Origin: Mactromeris polynyma
Lineage: Eukaryota; Mollusca; Bivalvia; Venerida; Mactridae
Assembly: GCA_032209605.1 (NCBI GenBank)
Contig: JASFXZ010000001.1
Span: 26,044,619 to 26,108,618 of the forward strand
Direction: 5' to 3'
Length of the DNA stretch: 64,000 nt
Shown: positions 9,950 to 22,699 of the stretch, piece by piece
Position numbering within the stretch: the stretch's first letter is position 1
Layout of the letters: the number at the start of each line of letters is the position of its first letter
The notes under the pieces: model-generated
What the model was told of the DNA's origin: nothing
Databases searched by the model: none
Seen by the model: only the letters and a program-made list of their open reading frames with translations
Translations under genes and position numbers: made by a program

Positions 9950-11439
9950 AAATTTGTTCGTGATATATTTAGAAAATGACGAATTGTCTGCCGAATTTAG
10001 CCTTAGTCAAATATAGATCGTGAAAACACCCGATTCAAGTGTTTACTGCACTGGTTGTGCGTCGTTGGATTTCCATATAGTATCGAGACATAAATACTTA
10101 CACCAAACTTACAAAAGGCATAATTGACCATATGATGATACTTGGAAATTTGTTATGAAGTTTAAACATGCGCAAATACATTAAAGGTATTGCTGAACAC
10201 CATATGGAAACCCATATTACTATGTCGTGTGTATATTCTTACGTTGACCTCAAAAGACGTGTCGCTGTATCGTTGGTTAGTTATCGGGTACACATGAATT
10301 CGCGTTTAAAGTATAGATCAATATGCGATATTCATAGCGTTTATCTCTGAACTAAGTTGACGAGACTCAGTTAAATGAAATTGAAATCATGTAACGATAT
10401 GATACATGCCTTGTTGTAGAAAATATGTATAACATAATTCAGAATTTCAACAACAATGCCTAATATGTAAGTTACTGAAAAGCTGCAACAATGTCAAGTA
10501 AACCTTTAAAAACATGTCTAGATATGAAAAAGCAAATTTCAAATTTATATTGTTGTTATGGTGTTTATGCAACATGTAAGATTTGTGACACAGTTCGATA
10601 TTTGTTGCAACATACTTTATTTCGTCGTTGTATCTGTTTATACGATTTTGTGACTATATTGTACCTTCTTGTTCTTCTGTTCTATCAGATACTTGATTTT
10701 GCTTAAGTTATTGATTTCCTGACAAAGTGATTTTATACACAATAAATGACAAACTTAATCTTGCTACGAAAGAAGACGATCAATAAATGCTTTTGTAGAA
10801 TGTGCCGTTTAATCTCTGGACATCTTTTTGTAATAGCAATTGCCGTTATTTTCTGAATTCGACCATTAATAATAAGTATAAGTCATAAAATTCGATTATC
10901 TGGGTATTTGTTTACTCACATCAAGGAGCCAAATAATCAGTTGCTTGAAGCATTTTTATCTGTGGTTAGCTGTGTATATCCTGACCATTTAAATATATCT
11001 ACACGTTCGCTGGCTAATAGAAGTCAATTTGTATTTTTGCTTAAGTTGATATCTCGGTTGCTTGGTTGGTGCAATACATTTGACTTCATCGGTCTTGGAT
11101 CTTTTTGTATTCTTGTATAATTTGAAAAGATCCTTGAATCATAAAACGACCAAAGATGTCGGGATGTCCGATACAATTGTATTACTCTTTTAATTCCAAT
11201 TTATCGCACAATGTTTCAAGAAAAAAACATATCGCAACATTACGGAGGTGAAACTTATTTACACCTTTGATAAATGAGAACATTCAAAAGAAGGACTGTG
11301 ACCAAGTTAATCCTTCTCAAAGAAATAGTAAATGTAAACAAATGTTAATTACGTAAAGACATTGATGCAATAATTATACTCATACTGGTAATATTATTTC
11401 TGTTTATGCTTTAAATATATGTTAACGTCATTTTCCATG
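9950..11439. other. Upstream part of block A, no gene seen
   Basis: The sequence parallels 16040-17880 and 25150-26060. Short frames here (for example 10168-10350 and 10491-10706) are not conserved in those copies and are taken as chance. Confidence 0.6.
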
Positions 11440-11740
11440 TGCAATTCTTTCATTTTAAATACTATTCATGTTATGTTCTACCCCCTTTCGGCCTATTGTT
11501 GCTAGCTTTCTTGGCTTGTTCCATGAGGTTTTCCATCCATTAATTTTCTCTCTGATTGTCCTTGTTAATTCTCCTTAGTTACTCTTCATTGTCTACCAGG
11601 CCCCTGTTCCCATGCGTGTTTACCCTTGCACATCCTCAGTGCCAGATGTTTTGTGTTGTTTTCCCAGGGACCTGTGTTGGGTGGCATTGTATTGTGTATA
11701 TGGCATTCACTGTATCAACTTAATCTCTCTTCTATCAATT
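11440..11740 (+). repeat. Dispersed repeat R1, copy 1
   Basis: An unclassified repeat of about 300-370 bp that opens near TTCCATGTGCAATTC and ends near GTGTATATGGCATTCACTGT followed by an AACTTAATCTCTCT-like tail. It recurs at 20325-20460, 20895-21225 and 41572-41942 (inverted), with fragments at about 12595-12655, 16554-16600 (inverted) and 61165-61225. No coding capacity, tRNA head or terminal inverted repeat was seen. Confidence 0.65.
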
Positions 11741-13869
11741 ACGGCAATAATAGTTATTGCATGGTATATTATCGCTTATCACGTCCATTTTGTGTTGTAT
11801 TTATTGGTGGGTGTTTGTAATGAATGTTTGATAAAAGTATTAAGTTGATGCGCAGTCGTTTGCTATTCCGCCCATTTTCATATTATGTATCCGAGGACTT
11901 ATATGAGGAGAACCAGTTTTTGAAGGTGCTTGTAACAATGTTACTATCCCAGATATTCATTAGCAATAAGAAACATAACATATTATTAGTTCTCTAACCA
12001 TGTATACTTATTCGACATTAAGATACTCATAAACTAATGTCATGACAAATGGTGTTTTCCGATTTGAAGAAACATGTATACGTTAAATCCGGTTTACTTT
12101 TGAAAATCAGTACTGAATAAATATATCAAGATGTTAAGGTGTTATTGTTAACAATTGTCGCATTTTTGCTGATAAAGATATGGACGTTTGTCCAAATACC
12201 TTGCGGAAAGACCCAATGTTTTTTTCTTTTTGGGACCAAGCAGGCCCGTTTATTAGCAATAACATTATATACAATAATATGTTGTGGTAACAATACCTAA
12301 AATACTATCGTGAATATAGGCCATCGTATTCAATTACCGGATTGGTTGATATGGTTCTTGTACGTGTTCTTTAATGGTTTCATAATACAGTTACGTTCCT
12401 CAAAAATTGTTATACAGTGAACAATCAGTTTGCGTGGGATATGCTTTATTCCATACATACATGTATACGTTTTGCTTGTTAGACAAAATCGTAGATTAAG
12501 TGTATTTTAGAATTTTATTTTCAAACTCAACTTATAGGTTAAATCATTTGTTTCAAAAATTAGTTTGTGGACTATGGTTTTCCCGGTGGAATGTGTAATG
12601 AGACATTGTCTGGTGTATGTGGCGTTTTCTGTAGCAACTAAATCACTCTTGTTTACTTTTTTCAATACTAGTTTTGGTATAATTTTAATAGTATGTAAAA
12701 CTAATACATTTGTATCTAAGATGTTGCTTTTGCGAAGCATGTGATTAATATAAACAGATGATTAACACCTACATTGCTACATGTTGCTTTCTACAAAGAT
12801 AATATGAAATTATAAGCGATTATTGATATTGCCCATCAGTTCACATGTTCGACTGAAATTACTCATATATGTGTGCTTTGTCAAATTGCTGCTTTCTATA
12901 AATGCTAATATGTTAGAACGACTCGATAAATGGCTTATAGCGTAATGCATATATATTACGGCATTGTTTTGTTTCGTTTTACGTACATTTATGTTTATAT
13001 GTAAAATTACTTCTGTATCTATAGTTTTCTTTGAACATGTTTCCCCTGAAATACGTTAATTACTATTTTGTTCATTTTTATTCACTTGAGAACGGTGGTA
13101 AACAAACTGTGTGGTGTTCAACCAATGAATGTGTTTTGGAAAATACTGACATTCGACAATATTTATATCGGGTACTAAAAATGATTCAAACATGTGATTA
13201 AACACCGTTCCTCCAAGAACTGGTGAAGTCGATGGCATGTTACACTTCGCGTCACCATGACAAATAACGTTGCTAATTGATTTAGCAATTATGGTTTGCA
13301 ATACTTTGTAGTTTCACTCAATGTTTTTGTCCTAACGAATGTAAACTGATGTATAACAGGAAAATATTTGTTTGTGCAACCACTTTATTACTCTGATAAT
13401 AAAATCACTACTTTAACAATTAATTAGTATCGGCTAAAAACCTGCAGCTTTGTCTCTTTTCGACATAATGAAAGATCAGCACCAACATGTATCAATATAT
13501 AAATATGATAATCATAAAGCAGATAAAGACGTGGGAATCGGAGAAATCAACGATTGTTTACGTTATTGAATCATACATTAGACAGTCGTCGTAAATGTCT
13601 TGTATTTTGATACAATACACGGCAAACTAGAATTTTCTAGCAAAATTTTACATTGTGATCCTTCCATTACTATTCATAAATCTCCATAATATAAGTCAAA
13701 TATTTAAACCAGCATACCTTAATGTAATGTTTTACGCACAATGAAGATAACAATAATATTTGATAAATGTCCGATAGCGTTTTTCCATTGCCTATGAGAC
13801 CAAGTATAATGATATCCCATGGCTGCTTTGTTTAATTTGTAACCAAAGTGTTGTTTGTTTTATTTTGAC
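11741..13869. other. Non-coding end of block A
   Basis: No gene is supported. 11800-12000 parallels 26063-26330, and 13200-13265 parallels 18150-18190. A minus-strand frame at 13056-13301 contains a short stretch faintly like the C-terminal half of the cysteine-rich family, too weak to call. Confidence 0.55.
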
Positions 13870-14082
13870 TCAAATTTGCATAAAGTACTGTATTGTATAG
13901 AAACATATATTTACAGTGTTACCCTCTGCCTTTTGTAAAATAAACGTTCTGTCTGGAATCTTGTGGTCGTAGCTTTGGATATGAACATCCACAATTTCGA
14001 AATGAATTCCAAAACCTCGTGCAGCATGTTTTTTCTCGTTCATCGTAAATAGCGTAACTATGATAGCACAGGTACATTGCGC
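13870..14082 (-). pseudogene. Divergent C-terminal piece of a cysteine-rich family member
   Basis: An open minus-strand stretch of about 70 codons without a start at its head. It begins with a CTC pair like that of the 27.8-kb protein (KCTC), continues with an NEKK/NKYK-like segment, an HFE...VDVHI segment matching HF...LEVHI/LEIHI, and PDRTFILQK matching PDGTFKLEK. Order and spacing fit the C-terminal half of the family. No N-terminal half adjoins it. A GTAACA donor follows the last homologous codon. It is either a relic or one exon of a split gene. Confidence 0.4.
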
Positions 14083-15260
14083 TTACGTCCGCCATAATTT
14101 TCGTTATTGTTCGTGAGTTTACGTCGTTAACTTTGCTGTAATCGAAATGTTTAGGGCGCTCTTATATCCGGAGTTATTTATCGTAACATGTATGCATTAA
14201 AATAATATGGTCATGTGTCTTAAGTGTTCATCGGTGGTTATATTTATCCCTGTTGAATATTTAAATGTTAATGATATTGTCCGAATTGATACTTTGTTAT
14301 GGTTGTTTGTGCATTGCATACATTCTAAAGATTGCAAGCGTCTAAACGGCTCGACACTTTAAGTTAAAGTGATAGAATTGTCAAATATTGACTAACAGCA
14401 AGAAGCCTTAAATGAGATAAATGTCATTATAAATGTTAACATTCGATACGCAGGTCTCTTGTAGTTCCAGATTTGGCTATCGTTCACTGTGAATTTAAAA
14501 AAAAACATACACAAGTATCAGTCTCTTCGTCATTGTAACTGTAAACACGATAAGGCCTTTGGATGGGCATGAGTATTCATATACAAACTAATTACAGGAA
14601 TAAATATATGCGCGTTCTGGTTGTGTGGACAGGCTTTATACACCTGATTAATCAATAACCGAATATCTATGAACAGTTAATGGTATTTTACCATTGCATT
14701 ATAGCCATATTTATCAATGATATTGGTTAGCAATAACAAATATTAAACTACCGTGTTTTGTTCTTTCATGTTGATTCAGATGTAACTGCCAAACATAAAT
14801 GTTTTGAAGACGTTTCTTGCTGTTTGTCTATTTTGGTGATGTTTTACTTCCGGTTGTCGTTATAATATTGCTTTGTAACAAGTTAACAACATCTTTGATA
14901 CTTTATGACCTCGTAGAAATGCATGAACAAATGTATTAACAAATTTTCTTACCTATATCACGCACGTATAACACAGATTTAGAAATATATGTTCACCTTT
15001 AATATTTTATTTTGGAACCATAAATGGTGGAATATAATAAAATAAGCTTAATTCTCTTTCATAATTTATGTCCTTCCGAAAAACAATGAATTTATTTGTT
15101 ATGCAAAAAGCAATTGTAAATGAGCATTTTATTGTCTTTGTCATAATCCAGATAAATAGAATGTCATTAAAATTCAACATCACGGTACTTTCTTTCCTTT
15201 ATGTTGGGTGATATGTCCTTATTCCTTCCTCGTCATAATTTCTAATTCGCTTTTCTTAGT

Positions 15261-15490
15261 TTATGTCTGAACCACCACCGTTCCGAATAATTGTTTTTCA
15301 AACAACCAATGGTCATTTACGCATGTCACAGGGTTCCTCTTTTGTACAATAACATTGTATTTTCCTATTGCAATTAAGGAAACACCTTCCGCCAGGATGG
15401 TATATTTTAGCGTACCAGAGTAGAAAACCCAACCACCAGCAAGCACAATAGAAGTACATTCCGTTGAATGTGCAAGATGTTCGATGTTTA
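15261..15490 (-). pseudogene. Possible middle piece of a cysteine-rich family member
   Basis: The minus-strand frame ending at 15261 contains HSTEC ... W.F.SGTLKY, which lines up with HNADCC ... WTFSGTTYK of the 22.3-kb protein. Beyond that the match fades and the CxC pair is missing. There is an in-frame TAA just upstream, but no ATG at the expected place. It lies between the N-terminal relic at 15880-15941 and the C-terminal piece at 13870-14082, same strand and order. Short match, so tentative. Confidence 0.3.
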
Positions 15491-15879
15491 AAGCTGTTTA
15501 CCTTCGCCCGAGTAGGCATTTTGTACAACTATTTGTAGTCTCACAGTAGAACATGCATTGCGAATTCGTCGGTAGACACATCAGCTAAATAGCTATATTT
15601 GTGTCACGTGACAAATTACATACCTACGATAGGTTATTTTAATATAATAAGATTTTTATAAATGCAATGAACATATTATTGACGCTCATTACTATTACGC
15701 AAATAAATGATGTAAAAGGGAACGTGCAGATGTCAATGCCCTTATTTAATGAAAGAATCAATTTATAAAAATCATGGAACGAAGAATTAAGTTTTATCAA
15801 TCAAAATACTACGGAAGTTTTGAATAAATGTTTTTGCTGCTCGCCGGACACTAATGTATTTAGACTAAGTGAATTTTTT

Positions 15880-15941
15880 CTTCCCAGAGTTCTTAAATGC
15901 TAGTTGCCGGGCATTTCATTGGTGTCAGATTTTAATGTCAT
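15880..15941 (-). pseudogene. N-terminal relic of the block B cysteine-rich gene
   Basis: At the position equivalent to the copy A start, the minus strand reads ATGACATTAAAATCTGACAC, encoding MTLKSD, the counterpart of MTLQAD. An in-frame TAG follows about 13 codons in, and homology ends near 15880. The upstream TATA box equivalent is degraded. A dead copy. Confidence 0.6.
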
Positions 15942-16553
15942 TCTTATAAACTTTGGTGCAATATATTTGTGATGTCAAGTACCAAAGAATACGATATAGA
16001 AACAGAGATCTCGATAGCTTTGTTTTATGCCCCCTTTGCATGGAAGTTGTTCGTGATATTTTTAGAAAATGACTAGTTGTATGACGATTATAATCCTAGA
16101 TGTCGTCATCGTCCGTGAAAAACACATCATCTCTATGTGGCACTAGTTTCACAATGTTTGGGTTCCCATATAGTGTCGAGACATGTATACATACACCCAA
16201 TTTACAAAAGGCATAAATGATCACATGATTCTTGGAAATGTGTTGAAATTTAAACATGCGCAAATGCATTAGAGATAATGCTGAACACCCTTTGGGAACC
16301 CATATACTTAGTCATAATTGTGTTGACCTCACAATACGTGTCGCTGTATGATTGCTTTATTATCGGGTAAACATGAATTCGAGTCTAAAATATATTTTAA
16401 ACTCGAAGTCAATGTGCGATATTCATAGGGTTTATCTCTGAATAAAGTTGGCGACACACAGTTAAATGAAATTATTTACCGATATTATATGAACTTCCTT
16501 GTAATAAACCTAATTGTTTAGCAATTTCAAATACACTACTGTAGAAGTGATGT

Positions 16554-19460
16554 AAGAGAGAGAATACGTAACTACAGGGAAAGCCACATACATAATACCA
16601 TGTTTCAGAATTTTAACAACACTCCGTAATATGTAAAGTTACTAAAAAGCTGCATCAATGTCAAGTAAATGCCTTTAAGATATATGTTTAGATATGAAAA
16701 AGCAAATCTCATTTTATAATTACCAGATGTAAGATTTACAGTGATGACTCTCCATCTTCTGAAGCAATTTATTTTACTCCTATATTTTTCAACCGGTAAT
16801 CGCACTCTCAAATCATAACTTAATACGTACTGTGCAGTTTGGTATGATGCAATATTATTTCAAAGTTGTAGGATTTGAACAAACCATTATGTTATAATAA
16901 AAAAAAAATTATATATATTTATCTAAACAAATCGAGAAGTGTGTTCAAGCATTGCCATAATAAACACAACATGAGTCAGAATTTAAAATCAGAATATCAC
17001 GAAAGATTGTTAATATGGACACAGATGTTAATAAAAGAATCTATAGTGCAGTAAAACTCAAAATATCGCCACTAAGCCAATAAGATCCTTTCCATGTATC
17101 AGTTTTGTATTTAGTATTGAGGTGTCACTGTATATAAAAATTGGTAAGCGAATAATTGCCTTCAAATTTCAATTTCTTCTATAAGAAGTAAGCGAGTGAA
17201 GACAGGCAAATATATACAGAACCAAAATAAATACCTTCATACCTGGATTGTTATGGCTCCTGATCAGATAATTATTTACACCAGTCATTTTATTACGGTG
17301 AATGTGAGATACGTTTCGGGTTGGGTGAATTTATAAACCAGAGTAACAGTCTTAAATCCCGAAATCTCTCTAAACTCTTACGTAGAGTATGCCGTTTAAT
17401 CTCTGCACAGGTTTTGTAATGTCAACTGTCGTTATTTTCTGAATTTGAATATTAATATACGTCACAAAATTCGATTATCTTGGTATATACATTATTTTGC
17501 TGAAGTTGATATCTATGTTAGCTGTCGTAGGCTGTGTTGGTGTTACAATACAATGGGCTCCTTGAACAAATACGACTCAACTTTTTTTATCAGCAAATCG
17601 TGTATGATCTGAAAAGATCAGTCCCTCATAAAATGACAAAAGAAGTCGAGATGTCCGATACACTTTTTATTACTTTATGAATACCAACCTAGCGCACAGT
17701 GTTTCAAGAAAAACATATCATAACAGTATGGAGATGAAACTTGTTTACACCTTTGATAAATGAGTACAATCAAGTGAAGGATTCTGACCAAGTTAGTCAT
17801 TCTCAATAAAATAGCAATTGTAAATGAATATTAATTACCTAAAGAAATTAATGCAATAACTACGCTCATACTGATCATATTAATATTGCTTGCGAACAAG
17901 TCGATTGTTCAGAGAAAGACGCATTTTTCTGAATAATATATATCAAAAACGAATATGATAAAAACGAATAAAAAGTGTAAATTGTATAATAATATATATC
18001 ATTTGATTTTTGCCAGTTATCTGCACGTTCCCAAATAAGAGATTTTATAATGAATGCATACCGTTTTAAATTCTAATACTAATATTAGTGTACATAATAA
18101 AGTTTTGGTTGTCAAAACATAGGTCATGAATCTTGTTCAAACTATTCCTTCCAGAACTGATTAAGTCGATGGTATGTCATGCGTCACAACATAATATTTA
18201 AACGCTCAACCAGAAAGACAAAAATAACTTGAAAAACGATAATGATTATTGTGACATATTATATAAGACGAGGGATAAGTTCAAACAGGATATATAAATC
18301 AAATGAAATAAATAAAATTGATAAAATACAGATAGTACAGAATGATGCTTAAATCAATGTAATTGAAGTGGAAAATGCATTGCGGAACTGCTTGACGACG
18401 GTTTTGTGTTCATCCTGTTTGTTTCACAGTTTGTGTTTTTTATTATATATCTATGACAAATACAACTCTTTTATACTTCACAATTCACCATACATAGTTT
18501 GTTAAACACACTAATAGAACCAACACAACAAAGAATCATTGTGCGTGTTATGTCACTTTAATATATTTAATTAGGATATATATCATGACAATAAAAAAAA
18601 AAATTCATAAAATTATATATTGAAACGTAAAATCCACTTTGTATGCTTTTGGCAACAGCGACTTATTCTATGTTGATTTCTTCTTGTATGTTCCACCAGT
18701 GAAAATGTATATGTATTTTCTTCTTACTCTTGTTCTATAATAATCAAGGATAATTTCCGTTGTGCCGACAAAGCATTTGTATTTCATTCCTTAAACCGTG
18801 CTTTGGTTATGTGACATAATAATAACTGATGGCGGATAATTTAAATTATCAAGTAACCACATGCGTATTGTAGGAACATGTTTATTTCATTAGTAAACAT
18901 TGATGTATTTAAAAGTTAGAGACAATTATTTTAAGATAGAACGTCTGAATATCAACCTGTGACTTATAAAAGTATGGATGCTAAAAAGACAATAAGTGAG
19001 AGTGATTACTAGAACAATGATTATAATGTTATTTTTTCGATACATTTCAATGAACATTACCTACTGATATAATATATCACGTTTTCGAGAATATTTCGGA
19101 AACTATAAACTTGATATGTCCTTGAAATACACATGACTTAGAAATTAAAGTAACCGAGGGTGTGGGTTTCAAAAGTCATTCTACATGTCCGAGAAAAAGT
19201 ATACAACCTACAAAATACAAAGGTCACCTACAACACGTTAATGGTTTAACTGCAGCCAATGATTACGTACGGATTAGATTTACACGATCTTCTTTCAAAT
19301 TCTTATATAAGTTGAGTTATATCAAATGAAGTTTAAGTAATCTCATAAATTCTGTCCAAAAGTTTTGATTAATGTTGAACTCTCAAAATGTCCAAATACT
19401 AATATATGTATATAAGAATGTATGTATATCGTTATTACACAAAAGAGTTACTGGTTTGAT
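16554..19460. other. Block B flank and unique sequence, no gene seen
   Basis: An R1 fragment (minus strand) lies at 16554-16600. 17379-17880 is duplicated from block A. From about 18200 the sequence is unique, AT-rich and without supported coding capacity. Confidence 0.55.
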
Positions 19461-19467
19461 TTCGGAA

Positions 19468-19644
19468 TTAGCAATCTGATCTGGAACCTTGAGGTCTACC
19501 CTGCGGAGATCTGCGACCAAAACAAGGCAGCTCTCTAAATATTCTTCGCAGCCCTCTAAATTTTCTTCCCAACCACCCAAAAAAACTCCATTCTTCCTCA
19601 TCAGACGTATAGTGTTTCGAAAAGTCGTTAAGATCCGCCGCCAT
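19468..19644 (-). CDS. Possible small ORF or first exon, 58 codons
   Basis: The minus strand has a strong translation-start context, CCATCATGGCGGCGGAT, opening a 58-residue frame that begins MAADLNDFSKHYTSDEEEW, then a basic, arginine-rich half with one cysteine pair less organised. The start is typical of animal mRNAs, but nothing else identifies it. It may be a true micro-gene, the first exon of a spliced gene, or a relic. The acidic head and basic tail could reflect a frameshift within the TTTTTTTGGG run. Confidence 0.3.
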   Translation of the reverse strand: MAADLNDFSKHYTSDEEEWSFFGWLGRKFRGLRRIFRELPCFGRRSPQGRPQGSRSDC

Positions 19645-19689
19645 GATGGACCTGAGGACAATGTTTGGAATCTAATCTAAGTTAGTTCT

Positions 19690-20320
19690 GTTATCCGTCT
19701 ATAGTGACCTCTGAACTAGGTTTTTATAGGTTAATACAGTTAGGTGTTATATGATACCAGCATGCAATTTCTATTTGTATGTTTTTCCAGGATTCCAATT
19801 ATTGATTTTATTTGTACAACTAAAATATATGTGTATGATTGTCAATAGTTGATTTACACCGTGTTATGTTTGCTGACTGCAACTGTTAAATCTTATCATT
19901 ATGTTCCTGCTTACTGTTTATGTTTATTTGTTTGTTTCTTAGAACTAGTTTGTTCAAATTGATTGTTTCATTTTGCTCTGTTAATTTTGAATCATCCAAT
20001 TAAGAAATTTAAGTATTCATAAGGCTTATACAATAACAATTCTTAAAAAGCTATATGTAATTTCTGCCGGACCATTTTGTTTATACAAATCGCAATATCA
20101 AATAACATGATGAAAAGCTGCCATATAAACCTAAGCATCACGTTCTGTATGCTCCGTTTATTTTACATGTTTCCTTGTGCTTTGGGGTGGCTGCGCATCC
20201 TGTAGGAAACACTTCGTGCTTATTCGTTACATACCCTTTACAGTATATTTTTAACTTTCATTACTGATAATATGCTTTTCAATATGATACTCATAGGATC
20301 TCCTATTAAGATTTTCATTT
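19690..20320. other. Unique AT-rich sequence, nothing seen
   Basis: No gene, RNA or repeat that I can support. Confidence 0.5.
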
Positions 20321-20324
20321 GTGC

Positions 20325-20460
20325 GACCCTGTTACTATGCATGCTTACTCTCGCAACTCCTCAGTGCCTCGTGTTTTGTAGCTTGTTGTTTTCCCGGGTG
20401 TCTGTGTCGGGAGGCGTTATCGTGTGTATGTGGCGTTCGCTGTAACAACTTAACCTACAG
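20325..20460 (+). repeat. Dispersed repeat R1, partial copy
   Basis: The 3' part of R1, containing CCTCAGTGCC and GTGTATGTGGCGTTCGCTGT then AACAACTTAA. See the copy at 11440. Confidence 0.65.
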
Positions 20461-20894
20461 TTGGTTAACTTGGTATACTTGAACTATAGATTACTTCGCG
20501 AACTTCTGTTCCAGGAGATAATTTATGAATACGTTTAAGTGTTCTATTATTGAAAAATGTAGCATGTTTGCTGATATAAATCTGAACGTTTGTCACAAAA
20601 CCTTGCCGATTCATTACTGTATAATTCGTGTAGTTCACTTAAATAATACATTCATAAAATACTTTTCATATTTTGTGCTACTGGCAGTTAACAACTGACA
20701 GTTTATCTATTTTAACCAATGGTGTTGTGCATAATCGTGTAATGTTCATGTACTTTGTGGAAGTGCGACTTTTACGTAGTCAATAGTTAGAATAATTATA
20801 CATAATCAGTAAACACCTCTTTACCTTGTACATGTATGTTCAAGTTGAAATATATTGAAATCGCTATGTGTTTATTATTTTCATTTATGTTCCT

Positions 20895-21225
20895 AGATAA
20901 ATATTAAATTCCCCTTTCCCATGTGCAGTCCCTTGTCTAGATATACATTTCGTGTTATTTCCCTCCTTGCGACCCGGTGCCACTTGCTTACCTAGCTTGC
21001 CCTGTGGTGTATTCAATCCATTCCACCCCTTTTCCCCCTTGTTGTCCTCTTAAATAAGCCATGGTTGTTTTAATAGTCGGTCACACAATTCTCCTTTCCA
21101 ATAGTTTGCCCTTACTCCTACTTTACATTTATATATCGTTTGCTGATGTTTTTCTTGTATCTGTGTAGAGAGGCAGTGTCGTATGTATGTGGCGTTCTTT
21201 GTAACATCTTAATGTAAACTGTAAT
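20895..21225 (+). repeat. Dispersed repeat R1, near-full copy
   Basis: It opens with CCCCTTTCCCATGTGCAGTC and ends GTATGTGGCGTTCTTTGTAA then CATCTTAATG. It lies just downstream of the 22.3-kb gene. Confidence 0.65.
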
Positions 21226-21604
21226 TTCTTGTTCTTGTGTATTGAAGTTCAGATAAAATTACTGTCAGACTTAAATATTGTTTCATTGTGTTTTGAGTCC
21301 CTTCCTATTGTATACCTCCTGGTTCGTGTTGGCATTGTTTTGTCCCTTTCTTCTGTGTACCTTCTGTCTTTCGCTATTTTGTCTAAATCTGCCTTCTGAC
21401 TTATAAATGTCTCATTCTCTGCTGTGCATTATTCACTTATAATAGTGACAATCCTAACTTTAAAACATGACTCTATTCAGATGTTGTAAGGAAAAAAGTT
21501 AAAAGGCAACCATATCAAAAACTATATCTATGAATTTGGTGTATGTATGTGTGTTTGTGTGTGTCTTTAAATAAATCAATCAAACATAAAAAGAAAAACA
21601 ATAA

Positions 21605-21734
21605 GATATGAAAATTAAAGATTTATTTGTATACCCTTAACAACAAACATAATCATTCAATAGGAATATGGTTATTGTTTCAAAAGAGTTCAACGTTTAG
21701 TGTCTCGCCTCATTTATACCAATATTGAAGTTGC
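21605..21734 (-). other. Terminal exon and poly(A) signal of the 22.3-kb gene
   Basis: The acceptor TTTCGTTTCAG ends at 21735, the exon starts GCAACTTC, and AATAAA stands at 21622-21627 on the minus strand. The most likely donor, CA|GTAATG at 22267, overlaps the TAA stop codon of the unspliced frame. If it is used, the frame continues seven or so codons into this exon before a TGA. Confidence 0.55.
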
Positions 21735-22263
21735 CTGAAACGAAACAAAATAAACCGAATTATAATCATGATAAATTTAATTCAAATTCAATGATGTTTT
21801 CATCTATTTATGTAACTATTGATTGACACTTTAATATATATTGTTCGCAAATGTGTTTGTTTTGGTTATAAGCTTATCTATTCTGTCATCAAATGTGTAG
21901 CCTTTTGCTGACTTGAAATGTTCTATACAGTTGGTATTACATTATCCATGTGGTCATTGGAAAGGCCGTATTCTGAGTAACTGCTGAGCTGACTTAACGA
22001 GATTATTCCGAAAAGAAAAAGATGTACGTACTTGTTATCAGATTTCAGTTATATACATGTTACCAAAATCTTAATATAAAATTATATGTATCTAAACATA
22101 AAACATTACAATAAAACATATTGCTATGGTCTGATAGCATCTGATTCATGCTGTGTTGCGTCTGGAGGGATTATTCAGTATTGGTTTATAAAAGAACTCA
22201 ACAATTGACCTATATGTGTAAAATTGAATAACCCAATAAAAACATTAAAGCAAAACTAAAACA

Positions 22264-22632
22264 TTACTGTAGTCGCTTTCTTGTATTTGGACAGAAGCAA
22301 ATTTTATCCAGTTTGAATGTATCATCTGGTAAACGTTTCTGGAGGTAGTGACATCTTTCGTCTCCATCAATATGTACTTCAAGTCCGTCATTACTGAAAT
22401 GTTGTACTGCGATAGATTTCCAACCTTTGTATTCGTTTAGCCTGTTTATTTTAGCTCCGCAAAAACAGTTTCTTATCAGAACAAAAACTTTGTACGTGGT
22501 TCCAGAAAATGTCCATTCTGTCCAGCGATCGTAACAGCAATCTGCATTATGGATTTCTGACACATTTTGTTGGGCCATTACAAATGCCTCATCCCATATT
22601 TTTAATACGTTTGTATCGGCTAATAATCCCAT
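22264..22632 (-). CDS. Small cysteine-rich protein, family copy D
   Basis: 122 residues from the conserved ATG (MGLLAD), which I prefer to an upstream TTG. Cysteines at 32, 33, 56, 58, 94, 112 and 114 repeat the CC, CxC, C, CxC pattern of copy A. It is closer to copy E (27807-28172): both share MGLLAD, a W-rich centre, NEYKGW/NKYKGW, LEVHI/LEIHI, LPD.TFKL.KIC and CPNTR. No signal peptide is evident. The stop codon overlaps the likely intron donor, so the mature C-terminus may extend into exon 2 at 21734. Function unknown. Confidence 0.72.
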   Translation of the reverse strand: MGLLADTNVLKIWDEAFVMAQQNVSEIHNADCCYDRWTEWTFSGTTYKVFVLIRNCFCGAKINRLNEYKGWKSIAVQHFSNDGLEVHIDGDERCHYLQKRLPDDTFKLDKICFCPNTRKRLQ

Positions 22633-22699
22633 ATTTTGCAATTATGCGTTCATATAACTTATAGAAACTGCTTTCAATGTACGTGATATGCTTTACAAA

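Larger units (their letters stand above)
6969..13300. repeat. Segmental duplication block A
   Basis: Several kilobases recur as block B (about 14340-18200) and block C (about 23009-26340), all in the same orientation. Anchors: 6969/23009 (GCTATARATCTAGAACATTC), 8121/14460, 10166/16253/25351 (TAAACATGCGCAAAT), 10797/17379/25970 and 13200/18150. Copies differ by indels and inserted repeats. Each carries or carried one minus-strand cysteine-rich gene. Edges are approximate. Confidence 0.8.
14340..18200. repeat. Segmental duplication block B, decayed
   Basis: It parallels block A in pieces: 14365-14880 with 8010-8550, 15880-16500 with 9780-10400, 17379-17880 with 10797-11390 and 18150-18190 with 13200-13265. 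The gene-bearing centre (equivalent to 8550-9780) is replaced by unrelated sequence, and the family gene survives only as fragments. Confidence 0.75.

Noticed and set aside
11612..11848. Two overlapping plus-strand frames
   Set aside because: They lie inside repeat R1 and are not conserved in its other copies.
13056..13301. Another cysteine-rich family member (ECQYFPK resembling QCKYIPK)
   Set aside because: The match is about ten residues, without the flanking CxC pairs; too weak to call.
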